Of a stretch of DNA of 64,000 bases, positions 43,669 through 52,232 are shown in pieces. The translations under genes and the position numbers were made by a program. Source of the DNA: Exiguobacterium sp. s146 (GTDB taxonomy: Bacteria > Bacillota > Bacilli > Exiguobacteriales > Exiguobacteriaceae); the NCBI RefSeq assembly GCF_018618415.1, contig NZ_JACSMA010000006.1, positions 1 to 64,000 on the forward strand. Direction: 5' to 3'. Numbering within the stretch: the first letter of the stretch is position 1; each line of letters opens with the position of its first letter. Below the pieces are notes generated by a model. The model searched no databases. It had not been told where the DNA came from and worked only from the letters and a program-made list of their open reading frames with translations.

Positions 43669-44386
43669 GAGTGCCTCCCTCTCGCCCGGCGATGAGGAAC
43701 AGTTCCTCGACGCGGCCGTTCTCTGTCTGTTCCAACAGACGCGGCACCGTGTCGTAAGCAATCAAGCGGCCGTTATAGATGAGCGCGGCCCGGTCACACT
43801 CGAGCACTTCGTCCATGACGTGCGTCGAGACGATGATGGTCGTCCCATTCGCCCGAATCGCCTGGAACTGATCCCAAATCTGACGGCGCAGAATCGGATC
43901 GATGCCAACGGTCGGCTCATCTAAAAATAAGACGTCCGGTTGATGCAGGATGGCGATGGCGAGCGACAACCGTTTCTTCATCCCGCCCGAGAAGTGGCGG
44001 ACGAGTTTTTTCCGGTCGGCTGTCAAATCGACGAGGGTGAGCACGTCCGTGATCCGTTGTTGCAGCTTTGCCTTACCAAGCTGATAGATTGAACCGAAAA
44101 ATGCGAGGTTCGCCTCGGCCGATAAGTCGTCATACAGCCCGTCATTCTGAGGCATGAACCCTATATTATGAAGCATGTTCATGCTTGGCATGTCCGTCTC
44201 ACCAATCCGGATTGAGCCCGCGTCCGCTTTCAACGAACCAATCATGAGACGGATGAGCGTCGTCTTCCCAGAACCTGACGGGCCGAGCAGACAACAAATG
44301 TCTCCCGAGTTGATCGTGAAGCCGACCTGCTCAATCGCCATTTGGTCGCCGAACGCTTTAGTCACGCCTTGTAGTTGAATATCCAT
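43661..44386 (-). CDS. ABC transporter ATP-binding protein
   Basis: 241 residues. Walker A GPSGSGKTTL, Q-loop MPQNDGLYDDLSAE, signature FSGGMKKRLSLAIA, Walker B DVLFLDEPTVGIDP, switch His in IIVSTHVMDE. It belongs to the drug/lipid exporter-type subfamily with a separate ABC-2 permease, encoded next. Confidence 0.93.
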   Translation of the reverse strand: MDIQLQGVTKAFGDQMAIEQVGFTINSGDICCLLGPSGSGKTTLIRLMIGSLKADAGSIRIGETDMPSMNMLHNIGFMPQNDGLYDDLSAEANLAFFGSIYQLGKAKLQQRITDVLTLVDLTADRKKLVRHFSGGMKKRLSLAIAILHQPDVLFLDEPTVGIDPILRRQIWDQFQAIRANGTTIIVSTHVMDEVLECDRAALIYNGRLIAYDTVPRLLEQTENGRVEELFLIAGREGGTHA

Positions 44387-44720
44387 CGCTGACTCCTTCT
44401 TCTTGTGCCGTTGTGATGTTCCGTATAGTTATAGTATAAGCCCTCGCGGATATGCTCAACAATCGACATTTCGCCGATTGGGAACAGGGAAAATCCAACC
44501 GCTACACGAAGAGTTTGATTATTGACCCGTGTGAATCGAGGACACAAATCACGTCATCGTGCTCCGTTGTGCTCGGACATGGATAATCACCCAAGCATTC
44601 GGGTATGTATACGAAGATAAAACGCTAGCCTAGAACGTTCATCGAGTTCGTTCCAACCGAATCCGTTTAGTAAATGGAATGCACATAAAAAATACATATC
44701 AAGAAAGAGGCGGGACAAGC
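44387..44720. other. divergent intergenic region between ABC exporter and carotenoid gene
   Basis: 334 nt. A -10-like TATACT/TATAAC cluster on the minus strand near 44430-44450 is the probable exporter promoter. A short minus-strand frame ending near 44510 (EHDDVICVLDSHGSIIKLFV) looks protein-like but has no clear start; it may be a gene remnant. Nothing else is recognised. Confidence 0.35.
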
Positions 44721-46223
44721 ATGCAAGATGTGAACAAGTCTGTGATTGTGATTGGTGGAGGGCTCGGGGGAATTTCGGCGGCCATTTCACTCGCACAAAA
44801 AGGATACGACGTCTCCTTATACGAAAAGAACGACCATATCGGCGGGAAAGTGAACCGGCTCGAACAAGACGGCTTCGGTTTCGACCTCGGGCCGTCGATT
44901 TTGACGATGCCACAGATTTTTGAGAAGCTGTTCGCAGGTAGCGGCAAGCGGATGGAAGACTACGTGCCGATTAAACGGCTCGACCTCGAGTGGCGCTCGT
45001 TCTTCCCGGACGGCACGGTGCTCGACTTATATCATGACTTGGACGTGATGGAGCGCGCCAATCCGACATTGTCTCGGAAAGACATGTACGAGTATCGCGA
45101 GCTGTTGAAATATGCGGAGCGGATTTACAACACGACAGAAAAGGCGTATTTGAAAGAAGGGTTCGAATCGCCGCGCGAAGCGGTCGCGAAGAACGGTCTG
45201 TTCTCGACGTTGTTCGGCTTCGATTTGACGTCGACGATGTACGACGGCATCGCCAAACGGATCAGCAACCCGCACCTACGGACGATGCTGTCGTATTACG
45301 TGAAATATGTCGGCTCGTCGCCATACAGTGCACCGGCCGTCCTCAATATGATGATTTACATGCAGCACGCCCAAGGCTGCTGGTATGTCGAAGGCGGCAC
45401 GCATAAACTCGCGGAAGGATTGACGAAACTCGCGGAAGAGATTGGCGTCCAGCTCCATACCGGTCAAGGCGTCGTCCGCGCGCACACGCTGAATGGTCAA
45501 CTGACGGCCATCGAACTTGAGGACGGAAGGCTCCGCTCGGCTGACTATTTCGTCTCGAATATGGAAGTCATCCCGTTCTATCAAAAGATGGTCGAAGCGG
45601 ATGACCAATTCGTCGACAAGCTCGTCGAAAAATATGAGCCGGCCAGTTCTGGCTTCGTGCTCCATCTCGGCGTGAACAAAGAATATCCAGCGCTCGGCCA
45701 CCACAACTTCTTCTTCTCAGAGAACTTGCATGAACAGATGGACAAGATTTTCGAGCAGCACGAGTTGCCGGACGATCCGACGATTTATTTGGTGAACGTC
45801 AACAAGACCGACCCGACACAGGCACCGCCTGGGCACGAGAATATCAAGATTTTGCCGCATATCCCGTATATCCAAGACAACCCGTTCACACCAGAACAGT
45901 ACGCCGCGTTTGAAGAGCGCGTCCTCGACAAGCTCGAACGGATGGGCTTGGACGGCTTGCGGGAACATACGGTGACACGCGACGTCTGGACGCCGCACGA
46001 TATCGAGCGGACGTATGGTTCGGACCGAGGCGCAATTTACGGCACTGTCGCCGATAAGAAGCGAAACGGCGGCTTCAAACACAAGAAACAGAGCGAGCTA
46101 TACGACAACCTCTACTTCGTCGGCGGCACGGTCAATCCCGGCGGCGGCATGCCGATGGTGACATTGAGCGGCCAACAAGTGAGTGACAAGATTGCGAAGC
46201 GTGATGGGGTCACAACCCAATGA
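44721..46223 (+). CDS. phytoene desaturase/diapolycopene oxygenase-type carotenoid enzyme
   Basis: 500 residues. FAD-binding motif VIVIGGGLGGISAAISLAQK and GGKVNRLEQDGFGFDLGPSI near the N-terminus; the C-terminal signature YFVGGTVNPGGGMPMVTLSG closes the FAD site. CrtI/CrtN/CrtP enzymes desaturate or oxidise C30/C40 carotenoids. The NPGGGMPMVTLSG ending is closer, by recall, to CrtP/CrtNb-type oxygenases than to CrtN, but this needs a tree. It is the only carotenoid gene in the window. ATG at 44721 follows AGAGGCGGG. A 29-aa membrane peptide overlaps its stop. Confidence 0.85.
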   Translation: MQDVNKSVIVIGGGLGGISAAISLAQKGYDVSLYEKNDHIGGKVNRLEQDGFGFDLGPSILTMPQIFEKLFAGSGKRMEDYVPIKRLDLEWRSFFPDGTVLDLYHDLDVMERANPTLSRKDMYEYRELLKYAERIYNTTEKAYLKEGFESPREAVAKNGLFSTLFGFDLTSTMYDGIAKRISNPHLRTMLSYYVKYVGSSPYSAPAVLNMMIYMQHAQGCWYVEGGTHKLAEGLTKLAEEIGVQLHTGQGVVRAHTLNGQLTAIELEDGRLRSADYFVSNMEVIPFYQKMVEADDQFVDKLVEKYEPASSGFVLHLGVNKEYPALGHHNFFFSENLHEQMDKIFEQHELPDDPTIYLVNVNKTDPTQAPPGHENIKILPHIPYIQDNPFTPEQYAAFEERVLDKLERMGLDGLREHTVTRDVWTPHDIERTYGSDRGAIYGTVADKKRNGGFKHKKQSELYDNLYFVGGTVNPGGGMPMVTLSGQQVSDKIAKRDGVTTQ

Positions 46224-46309
46224 CCGACTCGTTTTGGGAACGACACCGCTTCAAGTTTTATACAATTGGCATGGTCATCTGCGGAATTTTGGTGGGTATG
46301 TTTTCATAA
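46220..46309 (+). CDS. 29-aa membrane peptide coupled to the carotenoid gene
   Basis: ATGA overlap with the desaturase stop codon. It reads MTDSFWERHRFKFYTIGMVI followed by CGILVGMFS: a charged amphipathic start and one TM helix. Position, overlap and the terminator right after it support coding. It may help membrane association of the desaturase (inference). Confidence 0.55.
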   Translation: MTDSFWERHRFKFYTIGMVICGILVGMFS

Positions 46310-46310
46310 G

Positions 46311-46345
46311 AAAAAGCATCTGACGTCGCGTCAGATGCTTCTTTT
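46311..46345. terminator. terminator after the carotenoid gene
   Basis: AAGCATCTGACG loop CGTCAGATGCTT followed by CTTTT; on the minus strand A/T runs would also serve the facing 37-aa gene. Confidence 0.8.
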
Positions 46346-46457
46346 AGTTGCGTGTACTCGATTTTCCGACAAGCAGTTTCAATACAACTAAGATTCCGCC
46401 TAACACGACCGCATAGGTAACAAGCGACCACAACATGTCCAATACTCGTAAATCCAT
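46344..46457 (-). CDS. 37-aa single-TM peptide
   Basis: Perfect AGGAGG before the ATG. It reads MDLRVLDMLWSLVTYAVVLG then GILVVLKLLVGKSSTRN: one TM and a basic tail. It lies 11 nt after the EHV-family gene and is followed by a terminator, so it ends that operon. Function unknown. Confidence 0.6.
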   Translation of the reverse strand: MDLRVLDMLWSLVTYAVVLGGILVVLKLLVGKSSTRN

Positions 46458-46468
46458 CGAACTCCTCC

Positions 46469-46954
46469 TTATTTGAGCTGACGTTTCGCTTCATCGCGAT
46501 GCGCCGTTCGCAACTCATGATTCGTCACGTGTTCCGGGTCAATCAATTCAATCTTCCGATTCACCCACACCGACAAGAAAATGAACGGAATGAACAACGC
46601 GAGCAACATACCGGCGAACACGAGCAGCGACCCTTCAATCGTCCAGGCGATGGCGATAAACACGCCAAGCAAGAGGACGTTCGCCAGCACGATCCCAAAC
46701 TCGAGACGGACATACTTCTGATAGCGCGCCTCGTCATTGAACGTGCGTAACAACTTCATCCGATGCCAGGCCCGATATAGACTCGGCAATTGCGTCGCCA
46801 TGATGATGACGGCAAACGTCGTCACATTGATTTCTCGGGTGAAGATGAAGGCAAATGCAACCCCTAATATCGCAAGTGTGAGCAGGAGTGCCGTCCGATT
46901 CACCTTCCGCTCGTTCTCGACCATTAGTTTCAGTCGTTCGTTCTTGTTAATCAT
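46469..46954 (-). CDS. small four-TM membrane protein (EHV family), typical member
   Basis: 161 residues. N-terminal charged helix NKNERLKLMVENERK, TM near 22-40 and 45-60, loop MKLLRTFNDEARYQKYVRLE, TM near 90-110 and 115-135, tail NRKIELIDPEHVTNHELRTA. This is one of the clearest members. The start at 46954 is chosen for GGGAG 8 nt upstream; the frame opens at 46972. Downstream of a broken paralogue. Confidence 0.82.
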   Translation of the reverse strand: MINKNERLKLMVENERKVNRTALLLTLAILGVAFAFIFTREINVTTFAVIIMATQLPSLYRAWHRMKLLRTFNDEARYQKYVRLEFGIVLANVLLLGVFIAIAWTIEGSLLVFAGMLLALFIPFIFLSVWVNRKIELIDPEHVTNHELRTAHRDEAKRQLK

Positions 46955-46968
46955 ATGTATGTCTCCCA

Positions 46969-47448
46969 TCATGATGTCTTTCGTTTTTCACGTTCGATTT
47001 GCGCTTCGCCGAGTTCAGTCGCTGTCACATGTTCCGAATCCATCTCTTTCAGCTCGCGATCGATTCGAAAACGAAGTGCCAAAAACGTGATGAGGCCGAC
47101 GATGATGACGATGGAGAAAGTGAGGAGCGTGATCCAGCCTAACATCGTACTCGCGACCACTAGCAGAAGAAACACGAGGTTCCCGACGGCCAATCCGAAT
47201 TCAGATCGGACTTTCTGTTAGTAGCGCGGATCCTCGTTGAACGTAAGCAACAGCTTCATCCGATGCCAGCCTTTATATAGCACAGGGATCTGTCCGGCCA
47301 AAATGATGGGCAACAGCAAGAGGACGTCCGTCACCCAAAAATACACGATGAATAGCGCCAGGAAGCCGAGCATCGGATACCACGTCTGTTTTTGTCGCTT
47401 CTGCTCGTTCTCAAGCATCTGTTCGAGTCTTACGTTATGGTCAACCAT
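46969..47448 (-). pseudogene. EHV-family membrane protein gene with in-frame TAA
   Basis: 160 codons, closely similar to the next gene. The stop TAA at 47218-47220 lies in the loop: MKLLLTFNEDPRY-stop-QKVRSEFG, where the paralogue has RYQKYVRLEFG; CAA to TAA explains it. Both flanks remain intact to the tail KEMDSEHVTATELGEAQ. AGGAGG precedes the ATG at 47448. Recent inactivation or sequencing error. Confidence 0.8.
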
Positions 47449-47505
47449 CCAATCCTCCTCATCAAATCTCATTACCTTCTTTTACGAAGGAATCGAAGAA
47501 AGGTT

Positions 47506-48300
47506 TCATTCGAACGGAATGTCATGCTCTACGATATATTTTGTCTCCTCGTAACTTTGTTTACTGAACGAGTCGTCGTTCTGCCGCAGCGCCTCAAAGA
47601 AGGCTTCGATTGATGCGTCATCTTGAAGCTTTCTCATAAGTATCAAATGTTGCATCGTACAGATTGCCGTGACTTGAAGCGTCTCATCTTTCATCCACGT
47701 TAGCAATTCCTTGACGAGCTCGTCTGTACCAAGCATGTCTACTCCATTCAACCACGTGTTTGCACCCTGCGCCTTTTCAAGCTTATCTGTGCTATACAGT
47801 TGCCGTCGAGCGTAATCAATCAACATTTCACCCTCAGCGAGTCCGATGAACGGCTCATACTCGACCGTCGTGAGCGCTTCGGTGAACTGCTGGAACGAGT
47901 CGAACAAGATATCAATCTGTTCGGTGTCCGTATCGATGAAAGCGATGTTCGGATGAGGCCCATCTCGGTAATCAAACGCGAGGAAAAAGTGCCCGTCCCC
48001 GGCGAACGCAATCAATCGCTCATCCTCGACGCCCCATTCCTTCAATAACGCCTTCGATTCGATCAGCCCTTTATGTAGTCCGACCCCGGCAATCGAGTCG
48101 ACGAGGGCGATATCTTCAAGCCCGTTCCATATAACCGGCAAATCGCGCTGTTCGACATATCCCCCGTTTTGGACACAAATCATCTCAAGGTAATCCATCG
48201 GTAGTTTCACTCCGAGTCGTGTCTCCACTTCGTTCAATACATCTTCCGTTAATGTGGGTAACCGGTTCGGGTCGTCTGGTGTATCGTTCCAAATAATCAT
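47506..48300 (-). CDS. SMI1/KNR4 (SUKH) family protein
   Basis: 264 residues. The N-terminal 150 show the SUKH pattern: LTEDVLNEVETRLGVKLPMD, YLEMICVQNGGYV, and DGHFFLAFDYRDGPHPNIAF. SUKH proteins often serve as immunity proteins to contact-dependent or secreted toxins. The C-terminal 110 residues are helical and unassigned. No toxin gene is adjacent. Lies between two EHV-family genes on the same strand. Confidence 0.8.
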   Translation of the reverse strand: MIIWNDTPDDPNRLPTLTEDVLNEVETRLGVKLPMDYLEMICVQNGGYVEQRDLPVIWNGLEDIALVDSIAGVGLHKGLIESKALLKEWGVEDERLIAFAGDGHFFLAFDYRDGPHPNIAFIDTDTEQIDILFDSFQQFTEALTTVEYEPFIGLAEGEMLIDYARRQLYSTDKLEKAQGANTWLNGVDMLGTDELVKELLTWMKDETLQVTAICTMQHLILMRKLQDDASIEAFFEALRQNDDSFSKQSYEETKYIVEHDIPFE

Positions 48301-48325
48301 TGTTCCCCTGCTTTCTTCACTAGCC

Positions 48326-48820
48326 TTATTTCTGATCCCAACTACGCTTCAACCGCTCCCGTTTTGTGAATCCAAGCAAACTGTCCGTGACATGCTCGTG
48401 ATCAATCCGAAGCAAGCGAGAATCGAGCCATGTTTCGATCACTAACATCCCTGCAATCAACGTTGCTGACAGTCCGCTGAACATCGACAACGCGAAGAAT
48501 CCGGATACGTATCCAAACATCAGACCGAGCATGCCCCACAACATTGCAATCGCGATGACGCCTTTCGCCCGAATTAACCGTTGATAAGAGCGATTGTCAT
48601 TGAATGTCAAAAGTGTGCGCGTCTTCTGCCACGTGATAAAGCTGAATGGAACAGCGGTCATCGTAAAAAAGAAGAACAAGGCAAGCAGGGGCAACGATGC
48701 GTTGGCGTAAATCCACCACCCTAGTCCTAGTCCGGCCGCAGCCGCCCATAACAATCTAAAGACACCTTTTTTCGGACGCTTCTGTAACTGTTCGATTCGT
48801 TCTTCCCGTGTCACCATCAT
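48326..48820 (-). CDS. small four-TM membrane protein (EHV family)
   Basis: 164 residues. N-terminal helix VTREERIEQLQKRPKKGVF, TM near 22-38 and 43-58, loop RTLLTFNDNRSYQRLIRAKG, TM near 92-112 and 116-132, tail DSRLLRIDHEHVTDSLLGFT. AAGGAGG precedes tandem ATGs. It is 25 nt upstream of the SUKH gene and probably co-transcribed. Confidence 0.8.
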   Translation of the reverse strand: MMVTREERIEQLQKRPKKGVFRLLWAAAAGLGLGWWIYANASLPLLALFFFFTMTAVPFSFITWQKTRTLLTFNDNRSYQRLIRAKGVIAIAMLWGMLGLMFGYVSGFFALSMFSGLSATLIAGMLVIETWLDSRLLRIDHEHVTDSLLGFTKRERLKRSWDQK

Positions 48821-48895
48821 TTGTTCCTCCTTGAAACCAATTCGGACCGTTTACCGTACATAGGAGTAGCATACCAATAATTAGGAGGTATTTCG

Positions 48896-49099
48896 ATGGA
48901 TATTCTGATTTTAGTCGTCCTGCTCGGTATCGTCGGCTTTATTGTGACTCGCTCTTATACCATTTATCCGTCCTCGTTCGGAGACCGCTCCCCCGCCCAA
49001 CCACGTGCCTCGTTCACGACAAAATGCCCGCATTGTCAAGCCGTCGTTAAGCGGCAGGAACACGGGCAGACTTGTTCAACTTGTCGGAAATCGTTTTAA
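48896..49099 (+). CDS. small membrane-anchored zinc-ribbon protein
   Basis: 67 residues. One N-terminal TM (MDILILVVLLGIVGFIV) then a basic linker and a C-terminal zinc ribbon KCPHCQAVVKRQEHGQTCST CRK with two CxxC pairs. AGGAGG 7 nt before ATG. It converges with the DUF606 gene, overlapping by 4 nt tail to tail. Function unknown. Confidence 0.75.
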   Translation: MDILILVVLLGIVGFIVTRSYTIYPSSFGDRSPAQPRASFTTKCPHCQAVVKRQEHGQTCSTCRKSF

Positions 49100-49569
49100 C
49101 CAACTTGTTTCGCTTTTAGGTGGGCCGTCTCTCTCTTCCCACTCAATTGAAATAACAATACGCCGCCGACAATCAATACGATCCCAAGCGCTGTCTTCCA
49201 TGTGAATGGGATGGCTTCTAACCCGAACCAGCCGAGCGTGTCCCATAAGAGTGCGAATAGGATTTGCGATACCATGACGATGGAGATGGCGTGGCTCGGT
49301 CCGAGCTGTTGGACGCCTTGCGTCACGCTCATGACGACGCCGACGCCGATGATGCCGCTGAACCAATACCACGTCTCCATTCCCGTGACGGCGAACAGAC
49401 CAAATCCTTCACTGATCAACCCAACGAATAGCGACGCCAAAAATCCGAGCGCGAGCACGAGCGTTGTTGTCGCCCACGCCCCGACCTGCTCTTTCACTTT
49501 CGCGTTGAACGTGTTCTGCACACAGACGAGCATGCCTCCCATGACCGCAAGCATCATTCCAAGTGCCAT
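49096..49569 (-). CDS. DUF606/YdcZ-type DMT transporter
   Basis: 157 residues, five TM. MALGMMLAVMGGMLVCVQNT, FNAKVKEQVGAWATTTLVLA and GIIGVGVVMSVTQGVQQLGP match the DUF606 (YdcZ) half-transporter family, related to EamA/DMT drug-metabolite carriers. Last gene of an operon with two more DUF606 genes and a Crp/Fnr regulator. Substrate unknown. Confidence 0.85.
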   Translation of the reverse strand: MALGMMLAVMGGMLVCVQNTFNAKVKEQVGAWATTTLVLALGFLASLFVGLISEGFGLFAVTGMETWYWFSGIIGVGVVMSVTQGVQQLGPSHAISIVMVSQILFALLWDTLGWFGLEAIPFTWKTALGIVLIVGGVLLFQLSGKRETAHLKAKQVG

Positions 49570-49581
49570 GATGTGTCCTCC

Positions 49582-50250
49582 TCATTCATAAATACTCTCC
49601 CCGGCAACAGCAATCAACCTGTCCCGGTCCATGATGGTGATGTGGCGACGGTCGCGCGCGATCAATCCCGCCTCGACGAACCGTTTGAGCGTCCGATTGA
49701 CGTGACGATAGCTCGTCCCAATCAAATCAGCGATATCGGTCAACTCATCGACCGTCGACCCGAGCGTCGTCTCTTCCGGCGTCATCGACAACAGATAGCT
49801 CGCGAGTCGGACATCGACCGGATAGAACAAGTTGAAACTCATCGACTGCGACTTCATCTCAAACTTCTTCGTGATTCCTTCGAGCAAATAGCGAAGCCAG
49901 GTCACGTCGTCCTTGGCGTGACGGTCAAGGTCATCAAAGCGCACGACGAGCATCTCGACCGGTGTGACCGCCTCGACCGTGTTCAAGAACGGCGTGCGAC
50001 GGATGTATTCAATATCGCCAATCAAGTCGAGCGGATATTTGAACGACAAAACGAGCCGCTTCCCAGCTGCCGATGTATGGGATACGCGAATCTTTCCGCT
50101 CACAAGAAAATGGAGCTGTTCCGCCTTTGCGCCTTGGGTACAGATCACCTCACCCGGTGTGTAACGGACGAGCTTAAGTTGAGGTCGGATGGCTGATGGA
50201 AGCACCTCATCAAGCCCATATCGCTTCATATAATGGTCAATCTGTTCCAT
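49582..50250 (-). CDS. Crp/Fnr-family transcriptional regulator
   Basis: 222 residues. Cyclic-nucleotide-binding-like beta barrel (about 15-125: YTPGEVICTQGAKAEQLHFL, VSGKIRVSHTSAAGK) and C-terminal HTH (ELTDIADLIGTSYRHVNRTL). No cysteine set for an iron-sulfur cluster is seen, so it is YeiL/Crp-like rather than Fnr. Embedded between DUF606 genes and probably their regulator. ATG at 50250 with AAAGGATG; a GTG codon precedes it directly. Confidence 0.88.
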   Translation of the reverse strand: MEQIDHYMKRYGLDEVLPSAIRPQLKLVRYTPGEVICTQGAKAEQLHFLVSGKIRVSHTSAAGKRLVLSFKYPLDLIGDIEYIRRTPFLNTVEAVTPVEMLVVRFDDLDRHAKDDVTWLRYLLEGITKKFEMKSQSMSFNLFYPVDVRLASYLLSMTPEETTLGSTVDELTDIADLIGTSYRHVNRTLKRFVEAGLIARDRRHITIMDRDRLIAVAGESIYE

Positions 50251-50256
50251 CACGTG

Positions 50257-50682
50257 TCATCCTTTCAATACGAGAATCCCGACAATCATCATAATGACAC
50301 CTAGCAGTTGCGTCCGGTTCAAGTCACGGCGCAACATCCCGAACCAACCGCGCCAGTCAATGACGAGCGCGAGGGCGAGCTGGGCAATCAAAAATAATGA
50401 GATCGTGAGCGTGACACCGAGCTCATGTACGGCCGTCATATTGCTGAACAAGATGAAGGCAGCGAACGCGCCCCCTGACAAATAGAGCGGTTCGACGCGG
50501 CGCATGCGGACGTACGTCCGGTCGCGAACGAGAAGCATGATGACGAGCGCGACGAGAAATCCTGTCAACTGCGTGAGCGTGGCGGCCTGCCACGTCCCGA
50601 TACTTGAACTGATGCGAGCGTTGGCGACGCTTTGCAGCGTCAAAAAGAAGCCGCCGCTGATGGCGAACAGTACTCCGCGCAT
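50257..50682 (-). CDS. DUF606/YdcZ-type DMT transporter
   Basis: 141 residues, five TM. MRGVLFAISGGFFLTLQSVA, NARISSSIGTWQAATLTQLT and ALVIDWRGWFGMLRRDLNR follow the DUF606 pattern. Single-unit half-transporter; probably forms a heterodimer with the other small copy (inference). Second gene of the operon. Confidence 0.85.
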   Translation of the reverse strand: MRGVLFAISGGFFLTLQSVANARISSSIGTWQAATLTQLTGFLVALVIMLLVRDRTYVRMRRVEPLYLSGGAFAAFILFSNMTAVHELGVTLTISLFLIAQLALALVIDWRGWFGMLRRDLNRTQLLGVIMMIVGILVLKG

Positions 50683-50695
50683 GATCTCTTCCCCC

Positions 50696-51634
50696 TTACG
50701 ATAAACGAATCAACATGATCCCGATGACCATGACGAGTAAACTGACGAGTTGAATCCCGGTGACCGGGTTCTTCGCGGCCCCGAACCAGCCGAAGCGGTC
50801 GATGAGCAGACTTCCGCACAGCAAGCCGACAATGACGATGACGACGGCGATGCCGGTCCCGACCATTGGCACAATCAACACGTTCCCACCGATGAACAAT
50901 GCCCCGATGATGCCGCCGAGCCAAATCCACCACGGCTGACCACGTAGCCCGCGCCATTCGACGCTCGGCCGCAAGACGAGCAAGATGAGCAGTAACGTGA
51001 CCGTCCCGACGACGAACGAGACGAGCGCCCCTTTCAAAGCCGATTCAAGCACTGTTCCCAAATAGCCGTTAATGGCCGTCTGTGTCGCGCTCATCATCCC
51101 GGTCCCGATTCCGACGATACGCCAGACGTTCAAATTGCCGGTTCCCGTCTGCGATGAGGCGACGAGTTTACCACGGCGACGATTAATCCAGTCCGTCAGT
51201 GCGACCGTCCCGACGACGCCGAGCAACACGAGCAAGGCCCCGAACACGCGCCACGGCGTGAGGACGTTGTCGGCCGAGTTGAACCAACCGAAGTGGTCAA
51301 TCAACAGTCCCATCAAAATCTGTCCAAAAATCGGCATGATGACAGTCTGAACGCTACCGAGCCTCGGGAACAAGAGGATGTTCCCCGTTAAAAAGATGAC
51401 CCCCAACAAGCCGCCCGACCACATCCAAAGCGGCTCTGCTTGGAAGATGGACGATTCAATCCCGAACGATTGTCCGGTGAGTAATAACATAAGTGTTAAA
51501 AAGGTCGTCCCGATGGCGAACGACAGGAACGACGCGACGAACGGTGACCCGACGATGGTGCGCAGACGTGAGTTCACGCTCGTCTGCATCGGCAACAAAA
51601 TCCCGATGACGAGTCCAATTACAATGGCTAACAT
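50696..51634 (-). CDS. two-unit DUF606 transporter
   Basis: 312 residues, about ten TM, two tandem DUF606 units: unit 1 MQTSVNSRLRTIVGSPFVAS and LIDHFGWFNSADNVLTPWRV; unit 2 TQTAINGYLGTVLESALKGA and LIDRFGWFGAAKNPVTGIQL. An internal duplication of the half-size genes downstream. First gene of the operon. Confidence 0.87.
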   Translation of the reverse strand: MLAIVIGLVIGILLPMQTSVNSRLRTIVGSPFVASFLSFAIGTTFLTLMLLLTGQSFGIESSIFQAEPLWMWSGGLLGVIFLTGNILLFPRLGSVQTVIMPIFGQILMGLLIDHFGWFNSADNVLTPWRVFGALLVLLGVVGTVALTDWINRRRGKLVASSQTGTGNLNVWRIVGIGTGMMSATQTAINGYLGTVLESALKGALVSFVVGTVTLLLILLVLRPSVEWRGLRGQPWWIWLGGIIGALFIGGNVLIVPMVGTGIAVVIVIVGLLCGSLLIDRFGWFGAAKNPVTGIQLVSLLVMVIGIMLIRLS

Positions 51635-51723
51635 AGTCTCTTCCTCGATTCTCTATATACTGTGTACGTCTCCAGCTTACTCCTCACACACTTTAGCATA
51701 AAGGACCGATGTCCTGAAATGTG

Positions 51724-51760
51724 AAAAAGACGAGTTCCGATAATCAGGAACTCGTCTTTT
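51724..51760 (-). terminator. terminator of the 53-51.7 kb EHV operon
   Basis: Minus strand: AAAGACGAGTTCC loop GGAACTCGTCTTT then TTC; overlaps the last codons of the final gene. Confidence 0.75.
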
Positions 51761-52232
51761 GGTGTGTATGGCGCTCAGTTTTCGCTTCGTCGAACATCCG
51801 ATTCGTGACGTGCTGTTGATCAAATGTCAGAACGATTCGGTTGACCACGCGTGAAAACACCATCCCACCAATCGTCCCCGTCATCAAGATGGTCATGAGC
51901 GGCCAAATCGTGAGAAGATCGGTGTGATACGCAGCGAGCAGACAAAGGAACAGCAAAAAAATGAACCATTCGACAATGAAATCACTATAAATCCAACGCC
52001 GATAGCGAGGATCTGGATTAAACGTCAGCAATACTTTCGTCTTGCACCACGTGACACACAATTGTGGTAAGTACACGGCAAAGAGGATAAGCGGTAAGTA
52101 AATCGATGTCTGATACGAGATGAACGCGACGGCGATGAGGTTGAAGAACAGACCCCAGTAGCGCCAATGCCACGTCGCATCCTCATGCGCGAGCAATCGC
52201 TCGATTCGTTCTTGTTTCATCAACATGTTCAT
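51744..52232 (-). CDS. small four-TM membrane protein (EHV family)
   Basis: 162 residues. N-terminal helix MLMKQERIERLLAHEDATWH, loop VLLTFNPDPRYRRWIYSDFI and tail VNRIVLTFDQQHVTNRMFDE fit the family (DQQHVT variant). TM near 27-42, 45-58, 88-108 and 112-130. Last of a five-gene operon; overlaps the upstream stop by 4 nt. Confidence 0.8.
   Translation of the reverse strand: MNMLMKQERIERLLAHEDATWHWRYWGLFFNLIAVAFISYQTSIYLPLILFAVYLPQLCVTWCKTKVLLTFNPDPRYRRWIYSDFIVEWFIFLLFLCLLAAYHTDLLTIWPLMTILMTGTIGGMVFSRVVNRIVLTFDQQHVTNRMFDEAKTERHTHQKTSS

Noticed and set aside
44362-44547. 61-codon minus-strand frame upstream of the ABC ATPase
   Set aside because: No RBS, overlaps the exporter promoter region and has no recognisable domain; another frame nearby looks more protein-like but lacks a start.
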